A DNA stretch of 64,000 nt from Alcanivoracaceae bacterium. GTDB lineage: Bacteria; Pseudomonadota; Gammaproteobacteria; Pseudomonadales; Alcanivoracaceae. Positions 18,197 through 26,311 of this stretch are shown in pieces. Every line of letters begins with the position of its first letter. Positions within the stretch are counted from its first letter, which is position 1. The notes under the pieces are model-generated. The model worked only from the letters and a program-made list of their open reading frames with translations, was not told the DNA's origin and searched no databases. Where the stretch lies: assembly GCA_029213045.1 (NCBI GenBank), contig JARGPN010000006.1:104123-168122 (forward strand), read 5' to 3'. The translations under genes and the position numbers were made by a program.

Positions 18197-19336
18197 CTAG
18201 TCCGTTGTTACTTGGAAGATGATTTCAGCGACTTCTCCGTCGATGAGTTCACCCGCCGCACCGCTGGGCGTATTAATGGCGATCCCGCCTTCATCCAATG
18301 GAAAAGGCGTGCCGCCCGCATCTGCAACGGGATTGCCGTTGAGCGTGGTAGAGCCAGTTACATAGGTTGAATAGTTGGGGATTTCGTCAGTAATCGCTGC
18401 GCTGGTTAACGTGCTGCCTGAGTTAGTTGCCGCAGTCAGGCGATATTCAAGAACGTCGCCGGTTTGGGCTGTAACGCCAGATGTTGCGAAGCTTCCGCTT
18501 TGCGTCACATTGCGCACTTCTTTAATCAGCGAGCCGTCACCAGAAAGTACGGTGTTGGTTGCGCCAAGGCCGTCATCAAACAGTAGGACGCTGCCGCCAC
18601 TGAGTGCTGATGTGGCACCAGACACTTGCAGTGTATGAACGCCGTTGGTGCCGCCTGCCGTCGGTGTGCCAGAAGTGATCTGCACAGTGATGATTTGCTG
18701 CTCACCAATTTGCGTACCGGCTGTGATCACGCCTGCGTTGATAACCGGCGCTCCGCCAGTAACAGGCGTAAGCGTCAGACGTGTCGACACTTCCGCTGTT
18801 GTTGTGTTGCCAACAGTGGTGGTGGGCGTGCCTGGGCTTAGCGTGGCAATTTCGTACACATAGTCATTGCCCGCGATATTCACCACAACGCGATCACCGA
18901 CATCCAGATTGGTTTCTGAATTTGCGGGGATATACACATTGCCCGCTGCATCGGAGTCTTGTGAGGCAATCGACGCGCCTAACACCAATGTTACCGGTGT
19001 CGTGGTCAGCGCAGTCGGCGCAGAAACGCCTGCGTCGGTGCTGGTGGTGGTTACGCTATAGGTGTCCGAACCGTTTGCTGTACTGCTAATGGTGTAGAGA
19101 AAGTCCGCCGTATCGCCGGGGTAGCTATCAATGTTTAACAGGTTCACGTCAAACACTGGTGCGCTTGCAACGGTGTTTACCGTTACCCGAACCGATGCGG
19201 TGACTTGGCCACCAGCAAATGACAGGGTGGCAGCGTTATGAATCACTGCACCACCGCCCACAGCAGACCACGCAGCAACGGGCGACAGCATTAATGCTGT
19301 TGCCGCAGCGGCGAAGACTTTGTTTAGGGCTTTCAT
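18197..19336 (-). CDS. Exported DUF11-type surface protein
   Basis: The 379-residue product (start MKALNK, with AAGGAGAT upstream; an in-frame TTG eight codons earlier is less likely) has a signal peptide cleaved near WSA at 25. The mature N-terminus reads VIHNAATLSFAGGQVTA, a module shared with its neighbours, followed by VASAP and TANGSDTYSV. The C-terminal 100 residues form a DUF11-like domain (GDVLEYRLTAATN, DEIPNYSTYV, ending EIIFQVTTD). It is low in cysteine and rich in T, S, A, G and V, as expected for extracellular beta proteins. It is a paralogue of the gene at 19413. No enzyme motif is visible. Confidence 0.78.
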   Translation of the reverse strand: MKALNKVFAAAATALMLSPVAAWSAVGGGAVIHNAATLSFAGGQVTASVRVTVNTVASAPVFDVNLLNIDSYPGDTADFLYTISSTANGSDTYSVTTTSTDAGVSAPTALTTTPVTLVLGASIASQDSDAAGNVYIPANSETNLDVGDRVVVNIAGNDYVYEIATLSPGTPTTTVGNTTTAEVSTRLTLTPVTGGAPVINAGVITAGTQIGEQQIITVQITSGTPTAGGTNGVHTLQVSGATSALSGGSVLLFDDGLGATNTVLSGDGSLIKEVRNVTQSGSFATSGVTAQTGDVLEYRLTAATNSGSTLTSAAITDEIPNYSTYVTGSTTLNGNPVADAGGTPFPLDEGGIAINTPSGAAGELIDGEVAEIIFQVTTD

Positions 19337-19365
19337 GTCATCCATCTCCTTATAAAACAAAACGT

Positions 19366-19400
19366 AAAAAACGGGGCCGGGAGGACTCCGGCCCCGTAAA
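19366..19400 (-). terminator. Intra-operon intrinsic terminator / attenuator
   Basis: Read on the minus strand, a very GC-rich stem (ACGGGGCCGG with CCGGCCCCGT, loop about seven bases) is followed by TTTTTT. It lies between the stop of the gene at 19413 and the start of the gene at 18197, inside what is otherwise a continuous operon. It should reduce transcription of the two downstream genes. Confidence 0.8.
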
Positions 19401-19412
19401 AGGTCTTGCTGA

Positions 19413-20624
19413 TTAGTCGATGGTTACTTGGAACACCACGCTGGCAGTTTCACCGCCGGCGAGTGAGCCACCTGTGCCATTGCCAAGACCTGCGGCAGTG
19501 TCATCGCCGCCTGCGCCTGCGTAGACATAGATGGTGGTGCCGTCGGTTTCTGCTGCATCGCCGTTATCGGCAGTGTCTGCGTAGGCTGTCACGCCGCCGC
19601 CGTTAACATCCATTTGAATGGAGTTAGCAACGTAGGTGGTGAACAGTGGTACAGGGTCTGACACAACGATGTTGTCTGCTTGCGCATAGGTTGGTGGGTT
19701 TTCGATCACTACGAGGTACTCCATGGTTTCAGCTGGAGCGCCGTTGACGCCTGAATCGTAGTAGTCGTTACCGTCGAACGTAATCGATGTTCCCAAGCCG
19801 TCAGTGTTTGGCGTGGTCACGTTACGCACGTACTTAGTCACAGTTAGCGCAGTGCGCGACACGGTGAACAGAACGCTATCGGCGGCTGTTACACCCGCGT
19901 CTGCTGCAGACGTATACGTCACAGTCACGTTGTGAGTGCCAGAAGGCGGAGTAGTAACAGTGTCGGTCGTAACCTCGACGGTAGCCGTATCTTGCTGGCC
20001 GATAATTTGTGCGGCTGTGAAGCTGCCTACTAGCGCTGCGCTTACCGTAATAGTCGCAGTGTTTGTTGCCGCACCTGTGCTTTCGTCAATGGCGGTTACG
20101 GTTGCTACTTCGCCTGTTCCTGTAGGGTCCAGAACGATGGTGTCGCCGACTGCAATGCCATTTACGATGCTGTCATCGGTGCCATCGAATGGAACGGTGA
20201 ACGAAGTTGCGCCAGCCGTAATGTCAGCGGCCACGGTCGTACCACCCAGCACAATGGATACATCGCCAGCAAAGGCTGGAGCGCCATCCATGTTGGTATC
20301 AACCGATGCATTGGAAATATTGTAAGTGTCTAGACCGTTGGCTGTGCCTGTAACGGTGTACACAAGGTTGTAGGCCGTGTTTTCAGTAGCCGGATTCACA
20401 TCAGCAGGAGCGGAGAGAATTGGCGCCGAAGCAACGAGATTCACAGAGAACGATACCGAGGAAGTAACCGCCGTTTGGGCGTTACCACTGGCATCGTCAA
20501 AGTTCACCGTGACGGTGTTTGAAATGTTTGTATTGGCCGCCGTGCTAGCAAATGCTGCTGCCGGTACAAGTACCGACCCTGCTAACAGCGCTGCGCCAAT
20601 ATAGTGTGCAGCTTTCGAGTTCAT
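19413..20624 (-). CDS. Exported DUF11-type surface protein
   Basis: This is a 403-residue protein with a signal peptide cleaved near AFA at 26. The mature N-terminus (NTNISNTVTVNFDDASG) and the VASAP...TGTANGLDTYNIS segment match the paralogue at 18197. The C-terminal part has TVTKYVRNVT, then a DUF11-like domain with METMEYLVVIEN-like strands, SDPVPLFTTYVANS and the terminal GGETASVVFQVTID. The composition is acidic and rich in T, A, V, D and G, with no cysteine noticed. A strong terminator follows it. It could therefore be the more abundant, possibly structural, component, but this is inference only. Confidence 0.78.
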   Translation of the reverse strand: MNSKAAHYIGAALLAGSVLVPAAAFASTAANTNISNTVTVNFDDASGNAQTAVTSSVSFSVNLVASAPILSAPADVNPATENTAYNLVYTVTGTANGLDTYNISNASVDTNMDGAPAFAGDVSIVLGGTTVAADITAGATSFTVPFDGTDDSIVNGIAVGDTIVLDPTGTGEVATVTAIDESTGAATNTATITVSAALVGSFTAAQIIGQQDTATVEVTTDTVTTPPSGTHNVTVTYTSAADAGVTAADSVLFTVSRTALTVTKYVRNVTTPNTDGLGTSITFDGNDYYDSGVNGAPAETMEYLVVIENPPTYAQADNIVVSDPVPLFTTYVANSIQMDVNGGGVTAYADTADNGDAAETDGTTIYVYAGAGGDDTAAGLGNGTGGSLAGGETASVVFQVTID

Positions 20625-20657
20625 AAGAGACGTCCTCAGTTATGCGCCGTTTTCAAA

Positions 20658-20694
20658 TAACTCGATTGACGCGACGCGATCATCAATCGAGTAA
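20658..20694 (-). other. Stem-loop between first and second surface genes
   Basis: Perfect 10-base arms ACTCGATTGA and TCAATCGAGT with a 12-13-base loop lie in the 78-base gap between the genes at 20703 and 19413. On the minus strand it is followed by TTATTT, so it may be a weak terminator or an mRNA-processing/stabilising hairpin. Confidence 0.65.
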
Positions 20695-20702
20695 TGCTCG
20701 GT

Positions 20703-21191
20703 TTACTTAACGATGGCGCTAAAGCCGACGCTGCCTTCGCTGCCTGCTTTGATTTCCTTCACCACCCACCGCACCGCGTTGTACTGCTCAGGTGCTGCAG
20801 TACGCGTTTTTCCTTCGACGTTGTAGGTAAGGGCAGAGGCTTTTTTGTAGGTTTTGCCGCCATCAATAGAGAAGAGAAGGTCGCTGTTATCACCCCACGC
20901 ACTGCCGTCTACGTAACTGGCCCCGTCTGGCACGGGGTTGTCGACTTTCACGTTAGTAGCGGCTTCGTCGCCGGTGTTGGTATATGTGATGGTGTAGAAA
21001 ATGGTCTCGCCAGGTGAGGCGGACTCAGCAGAGATGCGTTTTGTCGTGGTCTTGCCGTTTTCATCGGTCACTTTTGCGTCGCGCTCGGCCTTAACCTCGA
21101 GGCTGAGCTCAGGCGCGGCGAAGGCGCTGATTGAAAATAACATTGCGCTCACAAGAGCTCCGGCGGTAGCAAAACGGGAAAACACTTTCAT
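20703..21191 (-). CDS. Small exported DUF11-type protein, first gene of surface operon
   Basis: The start MKVFSR at 21191 has an excellent AAGGAGATACCC ribosome site; a longer frame upstream is not used. The 162-residue product has a signal peptide cleaved near AFA at 25. The mature part is one DUF11-like domain: SASPGETIFYTITYTNTGDEAATNVKVDNPVPDG..., ending with GSEGSVGFSAIVK. The domain is of the kind found in repeat arrays of surface proteins, here as a single unit. A 684-base leader precedes it. No function is known; it may be a subunit or chaperone-like partner of the larger proteins downstream. Confidence 0.8.
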   Translation of the reverse strand: MKVFSRFATAGALVSAMLFSISAFAAPELSLEVKAERDAKVTDENGKTTTKRISAESASPGETIFYTITYTNTGDEAATNVKVDNPVPDGASYVDGSAWGDNSDLLFSIDGGKTYKKASALTYNVEGKTRTAAPEQYNAVRWVVKEIKAGSEGSVGFSAIVK

Positions 21192-21284
21192 GGGTATCTC
21201 CTTTACATAAACAGCTGTTGTCGGCATCCGGACGCCGACTAAACAGGGAACGAATAGGGAATGAATAGGGAAGAACTGTGCCAT

Positions 21285-21313
21285 CGTCATGAGATCATTA
21301 TGATCTCATGACG
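21285..21313. promoter_or_regulatory. 29-base perfect palindrome in surface-operon leader
   Basis: Arms CGTCATGAGATCAT and ATGATCTCATGACG are exact reverse complements around one central T. It lies about 95 bases before the first surface gene. It has no T-run, so an operator or a 5'-UTR hairpin is more likely than a terminator. Confidence 0.75.
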
Positions 21314-21414
21314 AGCGGCGCTTTTGTTGTGATGAACGGTAAGCAGAGAAGTGTAGCGGGCGTTTTGATAGCACTTAAGTGCTAGGTTTGTCGTGTTTTG
21401 AGCGGTTGGCTTTG

Positions 21415-21430
21415 TGTGATATGTGTCACA
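21415..21430. promoter_or_regulatory. CRP/Vfr-like binding site (perfect half-sites)
   Basis: TGTGA-TATGTG-TCACA matches the CRP consensus TGTGA-N6-TCACA exactly and is flanked by T and A runs. It is about 225 bases before the surface-operon start. Confidence 0.6.
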
Positions 21431-21530
21431 AAATGCCGACTGATGACAAAATTTATAACCCGAATAGGCCACCCAGCTTCCTTAATAAGCAATAATTTCG
21501 ACGAAACCGCACACTAGGTGACGGTCAATA

Positions 21531-21546
21531 TGCGATTTATGTCACA
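21531..21546. promoter_or_regulatory. Second CRP/Vfr-like site (one mismatch)
   Basis: TGCGA-TTTATG-TCACA differs from the consensus in one base of the left half-site. It lies 116 bases from the perfect site, roughly eleven helical turns. Confidence 0.45.
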
Positions 21547-21828
21547 TTTAGTGCGTAATTAGTAGCAAGGTTTTGTTAAAACATTGAAAAAAAGATGTTA
21601 AAAGTCAGCTTGTTAGCAAGCTTTCCACACTATTGTGCGTGATGATGACGTGAAAATTGTGACATTTGTCGCGTTTTTTTGAGCTTTAGGGGCTAATTAG
21701 GTAGGGCAATCCTGGTGAGACTGCATAGGGGCGAGGGTACAAGCGAGTGATATATTTTTGATCTCATTTGACGGCGATATAATGTCGTTATGATGCATTG
21801 AGTTGGCGCGCGGAGAATGCGGCATATA

Positions 21829-21861
21829 TAAAAAAGCCCAGCACTAAGCTGGGCTTTTTCG
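21829..21861 (-). terminator. mdh terminator
   Basis: Hairpin AAAAAGCCCAGC-ACTAA-GCTGGGCTTTTT just downstream of the mdh stop on the minus strand. Confidence 0.9.
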
Positions 21862-21875
21862 TAGGGCTTTAACGC

Positions 21876-22856
21876 TTAGGGCAGCAAGTGGCTTACCGCA
21901 TCACGCTCTTCAGCCAACTCTTTCTCGGTCGCCTGCATTTTTGCGCGAGAGAAATCATTGATCTCTAAACCTTGAACAATTTCCCAGTCGCCGTTTTTGC
22001 ACACGCATGGGAAAGAGTAAATCAGGCCTTCTTGGATGCCATAAGAGCCATCGCTATAAATGCCCATGGATACCCAGTCGCCTTCATCTGAGCCAAGTGC
22101 CCAAGAGCGCATGTGATCAACGGCCGCGTTCGCTGCAGAGGCTGCAGAAGACGCGCCGCGTGCTTTGATGATGGCTGCGCCACGCTGTTGAACGGTTGGG
22201 ATGTAGTCGCCGTCGTACCAGCTCATGTCGAGGCCGTCGATAACGGCTTTGCCGTCAACCACGCAGTTGTGCAGGTCTGGGTACTGAGTGGAAGAGTGGT
22301 TGCCCCAGATAGTCATTTTCTTCACGTCATTCACGGTTTTGCCGAGTTTGTTGGCGATTTGAGCCATGCCACGGTTGTGGTCAAGACGGGTCATCGCAGT
22401 GAACTGACGTGGGTTAATGTCTGGTGCATTGCGCTGAGCGATCAACGCGTTGGTGTTAGCCGGGTTACCAACAACCAATACCTTAATGTCACGGCTAGCA
22501 ACGGCATTGATGGCCTTGCCTTGTACCGAGAAGATAGCAGCGTTTGCTTCGAGAAGATCTTTACGCTCCATGCCCGGTCCGCGTGGACGTGCGCCGACTA
22601 ACAGGGCGAAGTCCGCATCTTTAAACGCAACGTTAGGGTCGTCGCTCATGGTGATGCCGGCAAGCAGAGGGAATGCGCAGTCGTCCAGTTCCATGGCAAC
22701 GCCTTTTAGCGCTTCCAGTGCTGGGGTGATTTCCAGCAATTGCAAAATAACTGGCTGATCTGGGCCGAGCATTGAGCCAGATGCAATACGGAACAATAAA
22801 GAGTAGCTGATTTGGCCTGCGGCGCCGGTGACGGCTACGCGTACGGGAGCTTTCAT
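21876..22856 (-). CDS. mdh: Malate dehydrogenase (NAD-dependent)
   Basis: This TCA-cycle enzyme oxidises malate to oxaloacetate. The 326 residues have the nucleotide loop [16 protein letters not shown] at 10-25, the substrate arginines in [15 protein letters not shown] (R92, R98), TRLDHNR (R157, D159) and the catalytic histidine in WGNHSST (H187). The sequence is of the longer type found in Burkholderia and many marine gammaproteobacteria, not the shorter E. coli type. It is monocistronic with its own terminator. Confidence 0.96.
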   Translation of the reverse strand: MKAPVRVAVTGAAGQISYSLLFRIASGSMLGPDQPVILQLLEITPALEALKGVAMELDDCAFPLLAGITMSDDPNVAFKDADFALLVGARPRGPGMERKDLLEANAAIFSVQGKAINAVASRDIKVLVVGNPANTNALIAQRNAPDINPRQFTAMTRLDHNRGMAQIANKLGKTVNDVKKMTIWGNHSSTQYPDLHNCVVDGKAVIDGLDMSWYDGDYIPTVQQRGAAIIKARGASSAASAANAAVDHMRSWALGSDEGDWVSMGIYSDGSYGIQEGLIYSFPCVCKNGDWEIVQGLEINDFSRAKMQATEKELAEERDAVSHLLP

Positions 22857-23081
22857 GGACGATCTCCTAGATTCGCTTTTGGCGGAGGTTAGAAGGCTTT
22901 CCAGGGTGTCGGGAAGCCAGAGCGGCGCGCATTATAAAGGAGCTGCTCGGGAAGCGCACGAATGTAAACCAGTTAATTTGGTTTCATTGCCGACATTATT
23001 CTCAGTCTGTTGAGGCGGGGTGTGGTTGAGTTTTCCTGAAGATCAGAAATGATGGGTGCGCAGGGGAAAGGATTTAATTAT

Positions 23082-23109
23082 AAAAAGGGCCGCAGAGCAG
23101 CCCTTTTTA
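23082..23109 (-). terminator. Terminator of phasin-like gene
   Basis: Arms AAAAAGGGC and GCCCTTTTT directly downstream of the stop at 23135 on the minus strand. Confidence 0.8.
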
Positions 23110-23134
23110 ACGAGTAAAAAGCATGCCGTAACGA

Positions 23135-23497
23135 TTACGCGGCTGTTTTCTCTAATTTGCGGATCTTGCGTGACAATGAATCCACTTTTTTGTGCATCGC
23201 AGTTAACTCTTCGCTGCTCGCTAAGCCTAAGCTGCTAACGACCTTGTTCGAGAGGTCCTTGATAGATGTGCTGGCGTTTTTCGCTGCGTTTTTTGCAGTT
23301 TCAGAAATGCCTTCTGCGCGCACTTTTTCGCTGAATTTGGTCAATTCAGCGCGTAATGTTTGGCCGTTTTGTTCAGCTTTGCTTGCCAACCCTTTAACAG
23401 ACTCTTGAAACTTTTCCGCCGCAGACTTTAGTTCTGCGCGGGCAGCTTCTAGGCGTTCATTTAGTGATTTGAGTGCTTCAGATTTTTCAGTGGTCAT
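23135..23497 (-). CDS. Phasin-like / apolipoprotein-like coiled-coil protein
   Basis: This 120-residue protein (start MTTEKSEAL, with GGAGAA upstream) consists almost entirely of amphipathic, charged helix: repeated A, K, E, S and L with heptad spacing, no cysteine and no signal peptide. The C-terminal EELTAMHKKVDSLSRKIRKLEK segment resembles the leucine-zipper end of phasin-like and poly(3-hydroxyalkanoate)-granule-associated proteins. I see no PHA synthase in the window, so a granule role is only a suggestion; it could equally be a stress-related helical protein. Confidence 0.6.
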   Translation of the reverse strand: MTTEKSEALKSLNERLEAARAELKSAAEKFQESVKGLASKAEQNGQTLRAELTKFSEKVRAEGISETAKNAAKNASTSIKDLSNKVVSSLGLASSEELTAMHKKVDSLSRKIRKLEKTAA

Positions 23498-23725
23498 AAT
23501 AAGTTCTCCGTGGATTAGTGCGATTGCGGTCATCCCTGGTCTGCCTATACCTAAATATCCCCACCAGGACGCCTACGCAGTGTAACTTCCATGGTTAGAC
23601 ACTTTTACAATTGTGTTCGACAATAATACATTAGAGGCTATTTTTTGTGCTTAGCGGTGTGCTGATGCGTGGTGCTGGATTTCACGCGGGATGACGCTAA
23701 AATCGCCGTCACTTCAGGAGGTGTG

Positions 23726-24040
23726 ATGTCAGTTGCTACCGAAATAGAGTTAAAGGTAAGGGCGGGACTCGTCGTTGAGCACCTAGGGCTTGAAAACGAA
23801 AGCCATATGCACAATGTTGCGCCCGGCTCGGAAACCCATTTTCGTTTAGTAGTCGTGTCGCCCGACTTTGAGGGCGTTATATTGGTGCGTCGGCATCAGC
23901 GGATCTATGCGTTATTGGATGAAGAATTGAAAGCAGGTGTGCATGCACTGGCGTTGCACACCTTTACGCCAGAGGAATGGCGGGCTCGTCAGGGCGATGC
24001 GGCGGCATCGCCAAAATGCTTGGGCGGTAATGGCAAGTAA
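23726..24040 (+). CDS. BolA-family protein
   Basis: The ATG at 23726 follows CAGGAGGTGTG and gives 104 residues. The BolA fold is visible in LKVRAGLVVEHLGLENESHMHN, the ETHFRLVVVSPDFEGVILVRRHQRIYALL region and the final VHALALHTFTPEEW. BolA proteins pair with monothiol glutaredoxins in iron-sulfur handling and also affect morphology and biofilm. The HN...HFRLVVVS spacing is that of BolA itself rather than IbaG. It is followed at 44 bases by trhO. Confidence 0.85.
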   Translation: MSVATEIELKVRAGLVVEHLGLENESHMHNVAPGSETHFRLVVVSPDFEGVILVRRHQRIYALLDEELKAGVHALALHTFTPEEWRARQGDAAASPKCLGGNGK

Positions 24041-24084
24041 TCAAACTTGGCGAGTGTGCTCGCCGGTAATTGAGTTTAAGAGCA

Positions 24085-25014
24085 ATGAAAAAAATTGTGG
24101 TTGCGGCGTTATACAAATTTGTACGCCTAGATAATTATGAATTACTGCGTGAGCCGTTGCTTGAGCAAATGCTTAAACTTGAAGTGCGCGGCACCTTATT
24201 GCTGGCCAGTGAGGGTATTAATGGCACGGTATCTGGTACGCGAGAATCCGTTGATGCATTGCTTTCGTGGTTGCGGAGCGATGCGCGCTTTGATGATATT
24301 GATCACAAAGAGTCAGTCACCGAAGAGCATCCGTTTTTGCGCACCAAAGTGAAGTTAAAAAAAGAAATTGTCACCATGGGAATTGAGGGTGTAGACCCCA
24401 ATCGTGTGGTAGGGACGTATTTAACGCCAGAGCAATGGAACGACGTTATTGCTGATCCTGAAACGCTAGTGATCGATACGCGTAATGACTATGAGTATGA
24501 GGTCGGTACATTTGCAGGTGCCGTCAATCCGAACACAACTACGTTCCGTGAATTCCCAGACTATGTGCGCGGTCAATTAGATCCTGCTAAGCATAAGCGC
24601 GTGGCGATGTTTTGCACTGGCGGAATTCGATGTGAAAAATCTACCGCATTGTTAAAAGAAGAAGGGTTTGATGAGGTCTACCACTTGAAGGGTGGGATTT
24701 TAAAATACCTTGAACAAATGCCGAAGGATGATTCTTTATGGCAAGGCGAGTGTTTTGTATTTGATGAAAGGGTAACGGTTGATCACGATTTACAGCCCGG
24801 TACCTACGATCAATGCCATGCCTGTCGTCGTCCAATCACGGCAGAGGACAAGTCTTCTGAGAAATATCAACTTGGCGTGTCATGCCCGAAGTGTTTTGAT
24901 CTTTCTAGCGATACGCAAAAACAGCGCTTTGCTGAGCGCCAGAAGCAGATCGAGTTGGCGCGTGCGCGTGGCGAGCAGCACCGAGGAATGAATCCTCGTG
25001 CTCAGCTGAAATAG
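24085..25014 (+). CDS. trhO: tRNA uridine(34) hydroxylase TrhO (rhodanese-domain protein)
   Basis: TrhO (YceA) performs oxygen-dependent hydroxylation of U34 as a step of cmo5U synthesis. The 309 residues (start [10 protein letters not shown]) have an N-terminal ferredoxin-like domain with [16 protein letters not shown], then a rhodanese domain. Its active loop is [11 protein letters not shown] (C177, C183) and a [17 protein letters not shown] segment follows. A C-terminal cysteine-rich tail holds CHACRRP and CPKCFD. All match the YceA type. The alternative TTG five codons upstream has no better ribosome site. Confidence 0.95.
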   Translation: MKKIVVAALYKFVRLDNYELLREPLLEQMLKLEVRGTLLLASEGINGTVSGTRESVDALLSWLRSDARFDDIDHKESVTEEHPFLRTKVKLKKEIVTMGIEGVDPNRVVGTYLTPEQWNDVIADPETLVIDTRNDYEYEVGTFAGAVNPNTTTFREFPDYVRGQLDPAKHKRVAMFCTGGIRCEKSTALLKEEGFDEVYHLKGGILKYLEQMPKDDSLWQGECFVFDERVTVDHDLQPGTYDQCHACRRPITAEDKSSEKYQLGVSCPKCFDLSSDTQKQRFAERQKQIELARARGEQHRGMNPRAQLK

Positions 25015-25034
25015 GTCAGCGTTATTACGGTTTT

Positions 25035-25068
25035 AAAAAGCGCCTTTAATTAGGCGCTTTTTTTTGCG
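25035..25068. terminator. Bidirectional terminator, trhO / Lgt-like gene
   Basis: Hairpin AAAAAGCGCCT-TTAA-TTAGGCGCTTTTTTTT between convergent genes. The stop codon of the Lgt-like gene lies within the stem. Confidence 0.9.
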
Positions 25069-26176
25069 CAATGTTTTGTGTTGCTGTGCTTGCCGAAGAG
25101 CGTGGGCCATCTGTTTGTGTTTGCCAGTCTGGCGCGAGTGAAAAGCTGATTTGCGCTGTCGTGATGGTGCTGGTGCCGGCGAAGATAAACATCGCTAGAG
25201 CGATGGCTTGAAGCGCAATAACGACTTCCGTTTGCCAAAGTGTCGATAGACCGAGTTCCGCGGAGGCGCTGACGGCTATGCCTGAAGGCATTAAAGAGAC
25301 TGCGACGATGGTATACAGCGACGCGACAAGCGTCATAATTTGATAGGCGGATAAATGCTTGTTGTTGCCGCGGTAATCTGCGCGCAGTGTCTCTGACCAC
25401 AGCCGCCACGCTTGGCTGCCAAGTAAGCTGACAAGTAGCGCTGCATCGAATTGGTTATGAAAAAACAAGCTAGCGCATGTTATTGCTAGAGTAGTGTAGA
25501 CGACACATGTGGCCGCTTGGACTGGGACCACATTGATCCCTTCCATCTTTCCCGCAAAGCTAATCTTTTTCGTTTTTCCCTGATACGAATGTGGCCAGTG
25601 TCGGCAGCTGCTCTGTAGCCAGCCAGGAGAATGTGACAGCGGCTTTCCATAGCAGCAGCCAAAGCTTAGGCATGCAAGTCGGCCGATGCCTTCTCCAATC
25701 ACGTACGAAATTGAAATCGCGGCGAGGATGGCGAGTGTGGGTAGGCCCTCCCCATTAATGCGTTGATTGACGTTGTCGGCGACCCATAAAAATAATGGAG
25801 CAAGAAGGATGCCTGTAAAGCTTGCGCCTCCCACAGTAAAGCCATGCGGATTCTTTTCGACCACGGTGGCGATTATTTTTGCCGCAGGTAAGCACACAGC
25901 AAGTACTGCGAGAATAAGCAGTAGGCAAACGGTAGGCGATACGGATACTGATCCTGCGAGCAATAAAAAAGTGGCGCAGCTTATTAGCCCTGCGATCGCC
26001 GTAAAAAAACCATATTGGGTGAGATTTAACCCTTGCCACGTATCGTTGGTTGTTTTTTTTAACGGAACCACTGCGAGAAATTGAGATTTTTCTTTGGGGA
26101 GGATTCGGAAAAGCCAGCGGTATAGGGAAAATAGGCTGACGGCAATCAATAGAAGTCCTGTATCGACTGTAGTCAT
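25046..26176 (-). CDS. Lgt-like (prolipoprotein diacylglyceryl transferase superfamily) multi-pass membrane protein
   Basis: The 376-residue product (start MTTVDTG with GGAGA upstream) has about nine to ten hydrophobic segments. Near the middle it carries GEGIGRLACLSFGCCYGKPLS, which matches the GRIGCFLNGCCYGKPT signature of Lgt. A later ETLRADYRG resembles the E-x-R-x-D-x-RG segment of the family. The region aligned to the FYGG/FHGG motif reads FTVGGASFTG, lacking the aromatic/histidine position. A polar C-terminal tail of about 40 residues is unusual. I infer a divergent paralogue, not the housekeeping Lgt. Downstream of it only trhO is found, convergent. Confidence 0.65.
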   Translation of the reverse strand: MTTVDTGLLLIAVSLFSLYRWLFRILPKEKSQFLAVVPLKKTTNDTWQGLNLTQYGFFTAIAGLISCATFLLLAGSVSVSPTVCLLLILAVLAVCLPAAKIIATVVEKNPHGFTVGGASFTGILLAPLFLWVADNVNQRINGEGLPTLAILAAISISYVIGEGIGRLACLSFGCCYGKPLSHSPGWLQSSCRHWPHSYQGKTKKISFAGKMEGINVVPVQAATCVVYTTLAITCASLFFHNQFDAALLVSLLGSQAWRLWSETLRADYRGNNKHLSAYQIMTLVASLYTIVAVSLMPSGIAVSASAELGLSTLWQTEVVIALQAIALAMFIFAGTSTITTAQISFSLAPDWQTQTDGPRSSASTATQNIAQKKAPN

Positions 26177-26311
26177 CGTCATTCTCCGGCAATTAGCGGA
26201 CACGGTTTGCGTTATTGCGTAACGCGTTATGTGCTCACTTTAAGTCGAAGGTTTTTCTGCCGCATGACGGATATTTGTCGGTTTTGTTTCCGCAAAAGTA
26301 AAGTGTCTTGT

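Larger units (their letters stand above)
21192..21875. other. 684-base leader/intergenic region upstream of surface operon
   Basis: No convincing gene is present. The stretch is AT-rich and holds a 29-base perfect inverted repeat (21285-21313), two CRP/Vfr-like palindromes (21415-21430, 21531-21546), a weaker one (about 21658-21673), a possible half-copy of the inverted repeat (about 21759-21773) and the mdh terminator. It is the longest gene-free region of the window. Confidence 0.8.
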
